Positions 9,095 to 18,011 of a stretch of 64,000 nucleotides of DNA are shown here, piece after piece; positions within the stretch are counted from its first letter, which is position 1, and each line of letters opens with the position of its first letter. The stretch is from Deltaproteobacteria bacterium (GTDB lineage Bacteria; UBA10199; JADGCS01). Position numbers and translations under genes: made by a program. A model generated the notes under the pieces. It was given only the letters and a program-made list of their open reading frames with translations. It was not told the origin of the DNA and did not search any database. The stretch is from NCBI GenBank assembly GCA_024233595.1, contig JACKPK010000001.1, forward strand, positions 1 to 64,000, given 5' to 3'.

Positions 9095-10252
9095 ATGTTG
9101 AATTGTAAATGGAAAAACGCTCTGACGAGCGGCTTTGCTGCTTTGTCAGCCTTACTCATCATTTCTTGTGGCTCTGCTACAGGAACAACCACCGGTACAA
9201 CCTCAAACTTAGAACTGAGTCTTTCTACAGCCTCTTCGAGTCAAAACGGCTCTATTAGTGGCGGCATGTTCTCGGTCACAGCATCTGAAGACTATTGCCG
9301 CGCTGCTGAAAGCGGCGGCGAAACACAAGATTGTTTTGCCACTCCCGAAAACTACAACCTTGGCGTGTTGGCTGTGTACTTGGTCGAATGTACCGATGAC
9401 GATGGCAACGCTTTGTTGTGCACATCAAGCGATGTCACCAATATCGAAAGAACCGCTATTTACAACGGCACTCAAGTCGACACCACGGTCACCGATGCCG
9501 GCACTGACTTTGCGGAAGAACTCAATGAGATCAGCTCTTCTGTAGAAGCTGGCGGCATTCAAATTGTGACAGCTTACATTGAACAGGTCTTCCCAGAAGT
9601 TGATGAGTCTGTCGACAACGACGCCGATAAATTTTCATCTAACTTACAAGGTGTGACTTACCGTATTTGTCAAACAGACGAAGACGAAGTTGATGCCGAC
9701 ACCATGGAAACTCGCTGTGGCAACGCTGAAGCGCGCCGCGGTGACTACCTGATGGACATTGATGGCGACGGCATCTTTGGTTTCATTGATGTCGACACCC
9801 TCACCACGAGCAACATTGAAGAAACCAGCACTCGTCCTGATGACTACAATGACTTCAACGACGAAAACTTCGTTAGCGGTAACGTTTGTTTTGGCCGTGT
9901 GGCTGGTGCCGAAGAAGGCGGCGATTGTTCTGAAGAATACACAACAGCGTCTATTTACGGAACACCTGGGTACTTTGCGCCTTTGATGTCTTTCTCTGCG
10001 GTGCAAACTTTTGATGCCAACACAGTGGCCACCATTGCTGTTGAATTTGATATCACAAACAGCTTCATGTGGACCGATGGTTCTGATGGCCCAATCCCAT
10101 CTAACGATGTTTGTGTTGGTGCGGTTTCTGATACTTGTACGGAAGGGTCTCAAGACGATGATGACTCAACAACTGTTGGCGTTTACAACGTTCTTTTAGA
10201 CAACGCGTTCTTGCCACAGTCACCAACTGTTTCGTTAACAGTTGCTGAGTAA
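9095..10252 (+). CDS. Hypothetical lipoprotein, 385 residues
   Basis: The signal peptide spans residues ~8-24 and ends in the lipobox IISC with Cys25. It is followed by a glycine/threonine/serine linker (GSATGTTTGTTSN) of the kind that tethers a domain to a membrane. The mature part is strongly acidic with several cysteines and ends in a short beta-like segment (PQSPTVSLTVAE). No known domain was recognised; one stretch MDIDGDGIFGFIDVDTL resembles a single EF-hand/DxDxDG calcium loop at about residues 218-234. An AAGGGG ribosome-binding site precedes ATG 9095 and a strong terminator follows. Predicted location is the outer membrane or periplasmic face; role unknown. Confidence 0.75.
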   Translation: MLNCKWKNALTSGFAALSALLIISCGSATGTTTGTTSNLELSLSTASSSQNGSISGGMFSVTASEDYCRAAESGGETQDCFATPENYNLGVLAVYLVECTDDDGNALLCTSSDVTNIERTAIYNGTQVDTTVTDAGTDFAEELNEISSSVEAGGIQIVTAYIEQVFPEVDESVDNDADKFSSNLQGVTYRICQTDEDEVDADTMETRCGNAEARRGDYLMDIDGDGIFGFIDVDTLTTSNIEETSTRPDDYNDFNDENFVSGNVCFGRVAGAEEGGDCSEEYTTASIYGTPGYFAPLMSFSAVQTFDANTVATIAVEFDITNSFMWTDGSDGPIPSNDVCVGAVSDTCTEGSQDDDDSTTVGVYNVLLDNAFLPQSPTVSLTVAE

Positions 10253-10282
10253 GACGCTCAGATCTCCGCTTGGTTTATTTTT

Positions 10283-10314
10283 AAAGAGGCCTTTCTTCGG
10301 AAAGGCCTTTTTTT
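10283..10314. terminator. Strong bidirectional rho-independent terminator
   Basis: A 9-pair stem (AGGCCTTTC / GAAAGGCCT) closed by a TTCG tetraloop, preceded by A-rich and followed by T6, lies between the convergent lipoprotein gene and der. The der stop codon (TAA on the minus strand, 10313-10315) lies at its edge, so the same hairpin probably ends both transcripts. Confidence 0.88.
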
Positions 10315-11761
10315 ATCTGCCTTTAAAAATCACGTTAACCGGAATATCTTGCAAATCAAACATCTCCCGCAATGCGTTGGACACATAACGTTTGTAGCTA
10401 AAATGAACATTGTTTGGGTAATTGCAGAACACCAAAAAAGTCGGCGGCCGGCTGCTCACCTGAGTCGCGTAATACATTTTGATTTGCTGCCCTTTGTAAA
10501 CAGGCAAAGGATGATGCGTGACAATCTGTTCAAAAGCACGGTTGAGCTCTGAGGTTTTGATCACACGATGGTATTGACGCTGAATGGTGTCGATGACGTC
10601 AAAAATCTTTTTGATGTTGCGCCCTGTTTTGGCCGAAATGTAAAGCAAGGGAAAGTGTTGCAAGAAGTTCATTTTGAGCTCCATGCGCCCTTCAAAATAC
10701 TCTTTAGTGTATTTTTCTTTTCCAAGATCCCATTTGTTGGCCAGCAAAATCATGGCTTTGTTTTTTTCAAAAGCATAACCCGCCACATGCGCATCTTGCT
10801 CGGTTGGACCAATCTCGGAATCAAAAACCAAAAGCACAATGTCAGCATCATCTATGATTTTTAAACTTTGCACCGTGCTCATTTTTTCGACACGCATGAT
10901 GGTCTTGGCGCGTTTGCGGATCCCGGCTGTATCAATAAATTTGTATGTTTGGTCTTTGTATTCAAAAAATGTGTGAATCGGATCGCGCGTTGTTCCCGGG
11001 TTGTTATCCACCAGGCAACGATCGTCTTCTAAAATGGCATTGAGCAAAGTCGATTTGCCCACGTTGGGTCGCCCCACAATTGCAATATTAAGAGGATCAG
11101 TGCTCACACGCACGGGCGAAGAAGCAACTTGCTCCTCGGATTCTGAATCTGATTCTGCGTCATCTTGATCAAACTCAGGCGATGGTTCCGGAGACTCTGC
11201 GACAGAAATATCAGACGGCTCTTCCTCTTCTTGATCCGCAAGCAAGTCCTGACCTTTTAAGAGGTCGATGATCCTGTTTTGCAAACCCGAAAAATTGCGC
11301 TGCTTCTCGGCCGAAATCACAATGAAATCTTTGAGACCAATTTCATAAAAAGGCGCGACCAAACTCTCTAAATTGGGATCATCAATTTTGTTCACGATCG
11401 CCAACACAGGTTTTTTTATGCGACGCAACCGCTTAGCCCATTCTTTGTCTAAAGGAGTGACGCCCGCCCTGCCATCCATCACAAATAAAATGACATCGGC
11501 TTCTTCGACACCACGCCAAGCCTGCTCGCTCATCTTGCGTTCGATTTCGCTAGCGGCAGAAAATTGCAAACCACCGGTGTCGATCAATATAATCGGATGG
11601 TTTTGGATGTCTGTTTCGAAATACAAGCGATCACGGGTGATGCCGGGACGATCCTCGACAATAGATGACCATTTGCGAGACAATCGATTGAAAAGTGTCG
11701 ATTTACCAACATTGGGGCGCCCTGCAATGGCGATGATGGGTTTTCTTTTGTTCTGAGCCAT
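10313..11761 (-). CDS. der: Ribosome assembly GTPase Der (EngA)
   Basis: A 482-residue double GTPase required for 50S subunit maturation. Two Walker A motifs GRPNVGKS occur at about residues 14-21 and 228-235, each with switch II DTAG/DTGG and NKxD motifs (IVNKIDDP, LANKWDLG). The C-terminal KH-like domain (YYATQVSSRPPTFLVFCNYP...NALREMF) is intact. Unusually, the linker between the two G domains is expanded and very acidic (about residues 175-215, with runs such as DQEEEEPSD and ESDSESEEQ). The ATG start MAQNKRKPIIAIAG is standard. It is followed downstream by the shared terminator and preceded, 24 bases upstream, by trpF on the same strand, so it may be the last gene of the trp-der transcript. 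Confidence 0.97.
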   Translation of the reverse strand: MAQNKRKPIIAIAGRPNVGKSTLFNRLSRKWSSIVEDRPGITRDRLYFETDIQNHPIILIDTGGLQFSAASEIERKMSEQAWRGVEEADVILFVMDGRAGVTPLDKEWAKRLRRIKKPVLAIVNKIDDPNLESLVAPFYEIGLKDFIVISAEKQRNFSGLQNRIIDLLKGQDLLADQEEEEPSDISVAESPEPSPEFDQDDAESDSESEEQVASSPVRVSTDPLNIAIVGRPNVGKSTLLNAILEDDRCLVDNNPGTTRDPIHTFFEYKDQTYKFIDTAGIRKRAKTIMRVEKMSTVQSLKIIDDADIVLLVFDSEIGPTEQDAHVAGYAFEKNKAMILLANKWDLGKEKYTKEYFEGRMELKMNFLQHFPLLYISAKTGRNIKKIFDVIDTIQRQYHRVIKTSELNRAFEQIVTHHPLPVYKGQQIKMYYATQVSSRPPTFLVFCNYPNNVHFSYKRYVSNALREMFDLQDIPVNVIFKGR

Positions 11762-11785
11762 ATCAATTAACCTGACTGTTAAAGT

Positions 11786-12403
11786 CTAACCGGCCCCCTT
11801 CGCCTTTTTAATGAATTCTTCCATTTTTCGATAGTCCTTTTCTCGCGGACTGTGCTCAATGCCGCTGGCGACATCGACACCATTTGGCTTCACAGCGCCA
11901 ATGGCCATCTCGATGTTTTCTGGATTAAGCCCACCCGCCAGCAAAATTGGCGCTAAGTTCTTGCAATGACGAGCTAAATCCCAATTTGCCGTGATCCCAG
12001 TTCCGCCATAGGCTTGCTGCACATGGGCATCGACCAATAAAAACTCAGCCTCAAAAGCCTCTAAACCGTTTAAATCACTCTCTTTTTGTGGACGAACCGC
12101 TTTGATAAAAGGCCTAGAGAACTGGTTGCAATACTCAGGGCTCTCGTCGCCGTGAAACTGCAGGTAATCCAGATTGAATTCCGTGGCAATGTCGATGACC
12201 AATTGCGGGTCCGCGTTCACAAAAACCCCAACCTTACCGATGCTAAAAGGGATTTCATCGATGATGTCTTTAAAGTCATTGGGTTTAAGATAACGAGGCG
12301 AATCAGGGTAAAAATTAAACCCCAACAAGTCCGCGCCCAATTCAATGGCATCCATGGTGTCGCTGACATTGGTCAGCCCGCAAATTTTTACCAAACAACT
12401 CAC
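11786..12403 (-). CDS. trpF: Phosphoribosylanthranilate isomerase
   Basis: A 205-residue (beta/alpha)8 enzyme converting N-(5-phosphoribosyl)anthranilate to CdRP in tryptophan synthesis. The N-terminal VKICGLTNVSD holds the catalytic cysteine (KICG). DYLQFHGDESPEY is the conserved QxHG strand, LLVDAH carries the catalytic aspartate, and ILLAGGLNPENI plus GVDVASGIEHSPREKD are the phosphate-binding loops. Length is normal. It starts 3 bases after the trpC stop, so the two are translationally close. Note that downstream trpA/trpB are not in the window and upstream trpD is broken. Confidence 0.96.
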   Translation of the reverse strand: MSCLVKICGLTNVSDTMDAIELGADLLGFNFYPDSPRYLKPNDFKDIIDEIPFSIGKVGVFVNADPQLVIDIATEFNLDYLQFHGDESPEYCNQFSRPFIKAVRPQKESDLNGLEAFEAEFLLVDAHVQQAYGGTGITANWDLARHCKNLAPILLAGGLNPENIEMAIGAVKPNGVDVASGIEHSPREKDYRKMEEFIKKAKGAG

Positions 12404-12406
12404 CGG

Positions 12407-13195
12407 CTAATCCCTCGCTCTTTTCAAAAGTTCATCCAAAGCCTGACCAGGGTCTCTTGTTTCCAAAAAAGCCTCGCCAATCAAGTAGCGCACGATGCCA
12501 ATTTCTTTTAATTTCTTTAGGTTATCGTCATTTCTTAAACCAGATTCTGCAATGATTTGTACAGCACCATCAACGACCTCGCGCATCTTGAAAACAGTCT
12601 GTACATCAGTGACCAAAGTATCTAAATTACGGTTATTTACACCGACTACATCAAGTTTTAAGTTAGATACTGCTTGCCAATCTTCAGGGTTGTGTGTCTC
12701 AACCAGTGAAAACAGCCCTAACTCGTTGGCCAAGGCCTGGTAATCAGCGATCTGGAATGAATCTAAAACGTTTACTATTAATAAGATAGCATCTGCTCCA
12801 TAAGATTTTGCTTCAAAGATTTGAAATTCGTCCAGTACAAAATCTTTGCGCAGCAGTGGTAATTCAACAGATTCTTTAACCTTGTTCAAGTGCTCGCGTT
12901 TGCCACCAAAAAAATGCTCGTCGGTCAACACCGAAAGAGCGGCGGCACCGGCATCTTGATAGCCCTTTGCGATCTCTTCGGGCTGGTAGTTTTCGACTAA
13001 GATTCCAGCCGAAGGCGACTTGTGTTTGAGTTCGGCGATCACATTAAAATCATATTGGCTGATGGCGTTCCAAAAATCACGACAAGGGGGTGCATCGGCA
13101 GCTCGTTTTTGCATGTCGCGTCGCCCTTCTTGTCTGGCGATGTGTTCGACCTCGAGCTTCTTGTAATCGATGATTTTTTTAAGAACCTTGTGCAT
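12407..13195 (-). CDS. trpC: Indole-3-glycerol-phosphate synthase
   Basis: A 262-residue TIM-barrel enzyme for ring closure of CdRP. The order of motifs is complete: VIAELKHKSPSAG (catalytic lysine and phosphate loop), ALSVLTDEHFFGG, LPLLRKDFVLDEFQ (catalytic lysine in the LRKDF segment), ILLIVNVL, VVGVNNRNLDTLVTD and IIAESGL. It is upstream of trpF with only 3 bases between stop and start, and downstream of the broken trpD. Both trpC and trpF are fully intact, which contrasts with the multiply shifted trpD next to them. Confidence 0.97.
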   Translation of the reverse strand: MHKVLKKIIDYKKLEVEHIARQEGRRDMQKRAADAPPCRDFWNAISQYDFNVIAELKHKSPSAGILVENYQPEEIAKGYQDAGAAALSVLTDEHFFGGKREHLNKVKESVELPLLRKDFVLDEFQIFEAKSYGADAILLIVNVLDSFQIADYQALANELGLFSLVETHNPEDWQAVSNLKLDVVGVNNRNLDTLVTDVQTVFKMREVVDGAVQIIAESGLRNDDNLKKLKEIGIVRYLIGEAFLETRDPGQALDELLKRARD

Positions 13196-13229
13196 GGGGG
13201 CGCTCTATACCCAATTCAGAAAAAAGGCG

Positions 13230-14243
13230 CTAGCCTGAATTGGTCAAATCAACGAGCCTTTCGAGGCAATGAAAGGCCTTGCCGCTAGAAACCGATTGCT
13301 GCGCGATGAGCAACGCGTCCATGAACTCACTGGCCTGGCCCGCAGCCAAAAGCCCCCAAGCCGCGTTGATGTGCACGGTGTGATCCAAAGCCTGCGAGTG
13401 TCCCTTAAGGCATTCTTTGAGTCGCAAGGCATTGTTCTTTGGGTCCTTGCCCAAAAGCTCGGATTCATCGCAAAACGCATACCCAGTCTCGCGCGGGTCG
13501 AAGACGGAGTAAATCATCTCGCCGTTTTCTTGAAGCTGCCCCACGTGGTTCACACAACTCAAACTGAACTCATCCATGCCGTTGTCGGCATGAACCACAA
13601 CCGCGCGCTTGCTCCCAAGTTCCTTAAGGACCTCCGTCATAACGGTCACCAGTTTTTGATCAAACACACCCAGAGCTGCGACTGGGCCTCTGCTGGATTC
13701 AAAAGCGGTCTAAAATATTGAAAATGCCTGATGCGAAGCTTTTGCGGATCGCGCCCACTTTTGAGCAGCGGGTAGATGACCGGAGCAAATAAAAGCCGTT
13801 GCCGATTTTATCGATGGCTTGGTCATGACATGGGTGTCACTTGTGATGTTGATGCCGAGCTCGCTAAGCACATCGGCTGATCCAGACTGCGAGCTCACCG
13901 CGCGATTGCCGTGCACGCCACATGACACCCCGCCCGCCAACACAAAAGCCGTTGCGGTCAGGGATATTAAAGGTGCCCTTTTGATCGCCACCAGTCCGCA
14001 ACAATCAATCAGGTCCTTCGTCATGCACTCGGCTTTTTGCACTGCGATCGCAGGTAGCGAACAGCGCCCAACACCTTCGTCCTTGGTTTCGCCCTTTTGA
14101 TAAAGCCCGATCAGAAAATCGCGGACCAGATCGTCTTCCAGGTCGGATTCGAAAATTTCTGCAAAGGCATCATGAATGGTTTGCGCCGATTGATCTTGCC
14201 CCTGTTGCAGGGACGCGTTGATATTTTTTAGGGTCATTCCCAA
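13230..14243 (-). pseudogene. trpD: Anthranilate phosphoribosyltransferase, frame broken at several points
   Basis: TrpD transfers phosphoribose from PRPP to anthranilate. Two open pieces carry family sequence: the N-terminal part (14243-13710) with VHGNRAVSSQSGSADVLSELG, and the C-terminal part (13667-13230) with LKELGSKRAVVVHADNGMDE. Between and within them the expected sequence hops frame: TGGDQKGTFNI is in another frame before TATAFVLAGG, then AIDKIGNGF, FAPVIYPLLKS, VGAIRKS...IFNIL and PLLNPAEAQSQL occur in successive different frames before LGVFDQKLV. Most of these can be rejoined by adding single bases, often next to short homopolymers. Either the gene is decayed or the assembly has uncorrected deletions. 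It is positioned correctly in a trpD-C-F order. ATG 14237 or TTG 14243 may be the start. Confidence 0.85.
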
Positions 14244-14280
14244 CGTTTAGTGAATACCGGGTTCGGCATCAAGCGCGGGA

Positions 14281-16248
14281 TTAGATCCCCGACCATGTCA
14301 CACTACGACGAGGAAGCTTGTAAGAACCCTTTTCGTGAAAATTCAGCAAGAACTGATCCACTTCATCGGGAACCGTGGCCGCTATCTTGCTGGTGAATTC
14401 CATAAAATGCTCTAAATCACCCTCGGCTTGGTAGTTCGTGATGATGTCTGCTAATTTTTGGCAATCAACAGCAAATTGATCGTAATCAATTTGAAAATAA
14501 ATTTCATCACCTTCACCATGAGCTTTGATCGAACCTTGATTAAAACAATAAGAGAAAATCAAACCCACACCAAAAATATGGTCTTTGGCTCCGACTTGTC
14601 CCTGTTCATTGGGAATCAATTTGGCTTTACCAGGGTACATGGAACTTGTGATTCTGGCAGCCAATGCACGCAGTGCAAATTCTTTTTCTTCGCGGCTCGG
14701 GTTATCCATGTACAAAATATCAACCGCGTTGATCAGATCGGCTTTGGGTTCTTCCGCACTCCCCCAGTGTTGATCAAACAGAATCCCCATCTGCTTGCCT
14801 GAAGGCGTGATGTGGCTACGCTGTGGCCCCAACAAATGCCCCGACTCGTGAATGGCTGAAAAACGCGCCATCATCAAATAGTAATCATTCCATTTTTCTG
14901 GGTCCTCGTTAAAGAGCCTGCCATACTTTGCTTTGACTTCTTCAAGATTCGCGTTGGCAATCACATCCATTAAAACCAAACGATTTGACCCCTCGACATT
15001 GGGGTAAGGGTAATTTGGAAAATTATTGCCCGCAGGAGGCACCGGAAAACTATCGACAAACCCTGCCGTTAAAACTTGAACCATGGGATCAGCAAAACCA
15101 CCACGCAGAGACAAGTCCCGGTCATCGTAAGCACTCAATTTACCAATGCCTTCTTCAATTTGCAAAAAGCGATCTGCCGATTCTAAAAGCTGTGCTTTGA
15201 TTTTTCGATCAACAATGCCGACCTGCAACAAATAAGGGTACTTTGTGTTGTCGGGCCAATAGCTTTCACTGGGTCCAAAATGAACGCGAAGATTACGCTC
15301 AGACGAACCCGCATCGATCGAAGCCTGCACAGCCACTTCCTCGGCCTCATTGGTCCCCTCACGAAAATAAATCGCCCACTTTTTAAATTGGTCCGCCACC
15401 AAAGGATCAATGCCATAGGCCGCCATTTTGTCTAAGACATCTGCGGCTTGTTGGTGAAGAGCGAGTAAGGCTGGGTGCTTTGGCAAATGACGACTAATGA
15501 CTTCGCCTGTTTGCGTTTTGGAAACATAAGTATTGGGACGACTCAAATCAGCCTGCACACCCTGCTCGGCTTTCATTTCTGAAAATTCAGACAAAGAAAT
15601 ACCCGAAGCAATCAAACCATTGATCGGGGGTTTGTCTGGATAATAAGGCACAAGATTACACGCATCAGCTCCCGGAACCAAGGCTGGTATCCCAACACAG
15701 GTCGCCTCTTTGGTGCGCTCGTGAATTTGCTTTTCTATATCTGTGCCGTGCTGTTCGATAAAATCTGCAATTTGCTTATGATCAGAATTCTGCGTCCACG
15801 CGTAGATTTCGTTGATAAGAGGAACAAACTCATCTTGCATGATCATGATGACCATGGCTTCGTCTGCATTGATTGTGCCTTGTTCGACGTAATCATCAAG
15901 ACTCACAACCCTTGGTGAAAATTCGACAGACTCATAACTTTCTTGAACCTTCTTTTGTCGTTGCGATTCGACTTCAAGGAGCACAGCTTTGATATTTTTA
16001 GTGAGCAATTTTTCTGACAGGGCCTCATCACCCTTATCACCATATGCCAGATACGTGAGTTTATGGCCTTCCGCTATTTCGATTTCGTTAAGATCAACGC
16101 GTAAATAATTCGAGTCATCGGAAACCCACTTGAGCCCATATTTCAATTCCTCACTCACCTCATTGAATCTCTGACGAAATAATTCTGATGGTTTTGATTC
16201 TTCAAGCGCAGGAAGGGAAACAACTGAAATGCCTTTTGAAATGTCCAT
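14281..16248 (-). CDS. Putative zinc metallopeptidase related to the M49 / Nudix-linked dipeptidyl peptidase III family
   Basis: A 655-residue protein with no signal peptide. The zinc motif is AIHESGHLLGPQ at about residues 464-475 (HExxH), followed by WGSAEEPKADL about 30 residues later, where EExxAD supplies the third zinc ligand. HExxH...EExxAD with this spacing is like the peptidase M49-type domain of plant Nudix-linked proteins (which read HE..HGLGP and EEAKAD) more than the classical DPP III HELLGH. The N-terminal ~300 residues are largely acidic/helical and unrecognised. An AGGAG ribosome-binding site precedes ATG 16248. An alpha/beta hydrolase gene starts 90 bases upstream on the same strand. 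Expected activity: cytosolic removal of dipeptides or processing of peptides; substrate unknown. Confidence 0.7.
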   Translation of the reverse strand: MDISKGISVVSLPALEESKPSELFRQRFNEVSEELKYGLKWVSDDSNYLRVDLNEIEIAEGHKLTYLAYGDKGDEALSEKLLTKNIKAVLLEVESQRQKKVQESYESVEFSPRVVSLDDYVEQGTINADEAMVIMIMQDEFVPLINEIYAWTQNSDHKQIADFIEQHGTDIEKQIHERTKEATCVGIPALVPGADACNLVPYYPDKPPINGLIASGISLSEFSEMKAEQGVQADLSRPNTYVSKTQTGEVISRHLPKHPALLALHQQAADVLDKMAAYGIDPLVADQFKKWAIYFREGTNEAEEVAVQASIDAGSSERNLRVHFGPSESYWPDNTKYPYLLQVGIVDRKIKAQLLESADRFLQIEEGIGKLSAYDDRDLSLRGGFADPMVQVLTAGFVDSFPVPPAGNNFPNYPYPNVEGSNRLVLMDVIANANLEEVKAKYGRLFNEDPEKWNDYYLMMARFSAIHESGHLLGPQRSHITPSGKQMGILFDQHWGSAEEPKADLINAVDILYMDNPSREEKEFALRALAARITSSMYPGKAKLIPNEQGQVGAKDHIFGVGLIFSYCFNQGSIKAHGEGDEIYFQIDYDQFAVDCQKLADIITNYQAEGDLEHFMEFTSKIAATVPDEVDQFLLNFHEKGSYKLPRRSVTWSGI

Positions 16249-16338
16249 GAAGGTCTCCTAAAAATTCATTATAATTCGCTACTATTCTTGTATTATCGGG
16301 TTTGCAGCGAAAAAGTTGTGATTTTTTTAGTGGTTTTT

Positions 16339-17598
16339 TTAACCTTCGTCATACGCAACATTAATGGGCATTTCGTGGTCAGGACTTTTCTGAAATTCGC
16401 CGTCGATCATTTCGTACCTGGGGATGGTCGCCATGATTTCTTCCGCGTATCGTTGCATGCGGTCGGCATCAAAACCTGCGATAAAAGAATGTTCCGCACC
16501 AGCAATGACATGCGCCCCGCGTTTTTTCCACGCCTCTATTTTCTTGTTTGAGGTGATGGTGTCGTTTTCGGCAAGAATCACACTGTAATTGTCTGCAAAC
16601 ACCTTACGTCCATTTTGATCGCGCTGCGTTTGCTTCCACACAGAAGGCTTGCCAAGCCACGTGGCTGTGAAATTAATGAGGTCCTCGTTCCACACTTCAT
16701 TGGATATGTGATCGAATAATTCTTGCTGCTCTTCTTCGGGACGATCTTTTTTATAACCGTTCTCGATATCTTTCATCTTGGCTGTGATTTTTCCCGAATG
16801 GCCAATCATCGCGGCCAGACTTGAACCAACAATGGGCAAAGAAAGGCTTTGGCCACGAAACACATCAACAGGCATGTTGCCAATAGGACAAATGCTTGCC
16901 GTGTGCAAAATAGGGAGCTCACTTCTCTGCCGTAAATAATCAGCAACGGCAGAACCTAGGCTGTGCCCCATCAAGATGAACCCATCTTGCAAGGAAGCAT
17001 CGGCGGCCAAGGCTTGCTCAACTGTTTTCCAAAGACGTTGCGGACCATTGGAACGCGCGTCTTGCAGACTGGCTCCATTGCCCGGTGAATCGATACAAAT
17101 CACCTCTTGTCCATTCACCTGCGCCATTTTGATCATTTGCTTCAGGTACACAGGTGTTTTGTGAATCAAGCCACCAATAAAAACAATCGGAGGTAAATTC
17201 GGATTATGATTGGGCGGAGTGATACGCGTTTTGGCGATCAAACTATCGGCAAAACGACCATCTGAAATCATAAAGGACTCGTAGCTGATCTCACAGTTTT
17301 CGTAAAACTGCTCATCAAAAACTTCCCCGTCTCTTTGGTAGTTCAGCGCTTTGAGTAATTCAGCTTCAATCTGCTCTGCTTGCTCTGGATCCACTTTGCT
17401 TTTGTCGCTGAGCAACACAAAGAGATCGGCAGTGTCCAAAGTTTTTGGCGTCGTGAGCTGCGAAAGCTCACGCATCTCTTGTGAAATTAAAGATTGATTC
17501 GAACTTGAGTCTTCTTCAAGTTTAACGGCGTTTTGGCCACTTTCGGCGAGCAGTTGCACTGCCGCCTTTATGGCGGATAATGATATAGGGTTGGGCAT
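16339..17598 (-). CDS. Alpha/beta-hydrolase fold protein
   Basis: A 419-residue soluble protein. The hydrolase core starts near residue 125: PPIVFIGGLIHKTPVYL (oxyanion strand), ICIDSPGNGAS, then the nucleophile elbow LMGHSLGSAVADYL (Ser at about residue 212). The acid is likely in ILAENDTIT (about 335) and the histidine in VIAGAEHSFIAGF (about 369), giving a complete Ser-Asp-His triad. The N-terminal 120 residues are charged, helical and not part of the fold. Substrate class (ester, lactone, peptide) cannot be told. No good ribosome-binding site is visible ahead of ATG 17598. It precedes the M49-like peptidase gene, with which it may form a two-gene unit. Confidence 0.8.
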   Translation of the reverse strand: MPNPISLSAIKAAVQLLAESGQNAVKLEEDSSSNQSLISQEMRELSQLTTPKTLDTADLFVLLSDKSKVDPEQAEQIEAELLKALNYQRDGEVFDEQFYENCEISYESFMISDGRFADSLIAKTRITPPNHNPNLPPIVFIGGLIHKTPVYLKQMIKMAQVNGQEVICIDSPGNGASLQDARSNGPQRLWKTVEQALAADASLQDGFILMGHSLGSAVADYLRQRSELPILHTASICPIGNMPVDVFRGQSLSLPIVGSSLAAMIGHSGKITAKMKDIENGYKKDRPEEEQQELFDHISNEVWNEDLINFTATWLGKPSVWKQTQRDQNGRKVFADNYSVILAENDTITSNKKIEAWKKRGAHVIAGAEHSFIAGFDADRMQRYAEEIMATIPRYEMIDGEFQKSPDHEMPINVAYDEG

Positions 17599-18011
17599 GA
17601 CAGAATTATCGGCAACTTCATTTAGAAAGTTGCGCTTTTTTGCGTTATTTTTTGGTAATTTAGGAGTTTAGGGTTTGAGGATGTATTTGGTCCATCCTCA
17701 CTATTCACTAGGGTCGTAGTGGCCGTTCGCGAACGGCCAAGAAAATTGTATCAAAATTATGGTCGCTCACGAGCGACCACTACGAGCCCCTAGCCCCTAG
17801 TCCCTAAAACAAGCCTCAGACCACCCTGTTTTTTATTCATTTAAAAAATTAAATAAATACAAATAGATATGTTGTTTGTTAAACCGATGTACGTACAAGA
17901 TACGTACTTTTTTAGACCTTCATAAAATTTACTCCGTCTTACAAAACCACCTTCGTCATACAGATCAGCTTTTTATTGCCTCGGCACTTTTTATCGATTA
18001 ATTCCTCCGTC
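17599..18011. other. Intergenic region between divergent genes with palindromic elements
   Basis: About 410 bases without a gene between the alpha/beta hydrolase (minus) and hbd (plus). The centre holds the inverted repeats listed separately (17677-17784). The part near hbd (17820-18000) is AT-rich and includes GATGTACGTACAAGATACGTAC-like alternating sequence around 17886-17910, which may hold promoter or operator sites, though no clear -35/-10 pair was fixed. Confidence 0.5.
17677..17784. repeat. Composite palindromic repeat element
   Basis: Three hairpins in a row. GAGGATG/CATCCTC (17677-17699) has a 9-base loop. GGCCGTTCGCGAACGGCC (17721-17738) is a perfect 18-base palindrome. TGGTCGCTC-AC-GAGCGACCA occupies 17760-17779. 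An outer pair CGTAGTGG (17715-17722) and CCACTACG (17777-17784) encloses the last two. The same motif, as CTCGTAGTGGTCGCTCGCGAG, recurs at the end of coaX near 26 kb, so this is a dispersed REP-like family. A tail of repeated CCCTAG follows to about 17810. Confidence 0.75.

Noticed and set aside
9644..10153. 169-codon minus-strand frame
   Set aside because: Antisense shadow of the lipoprotein gene; histidine/arginine/valine-rich in the way typical of shadows of acidic genes.
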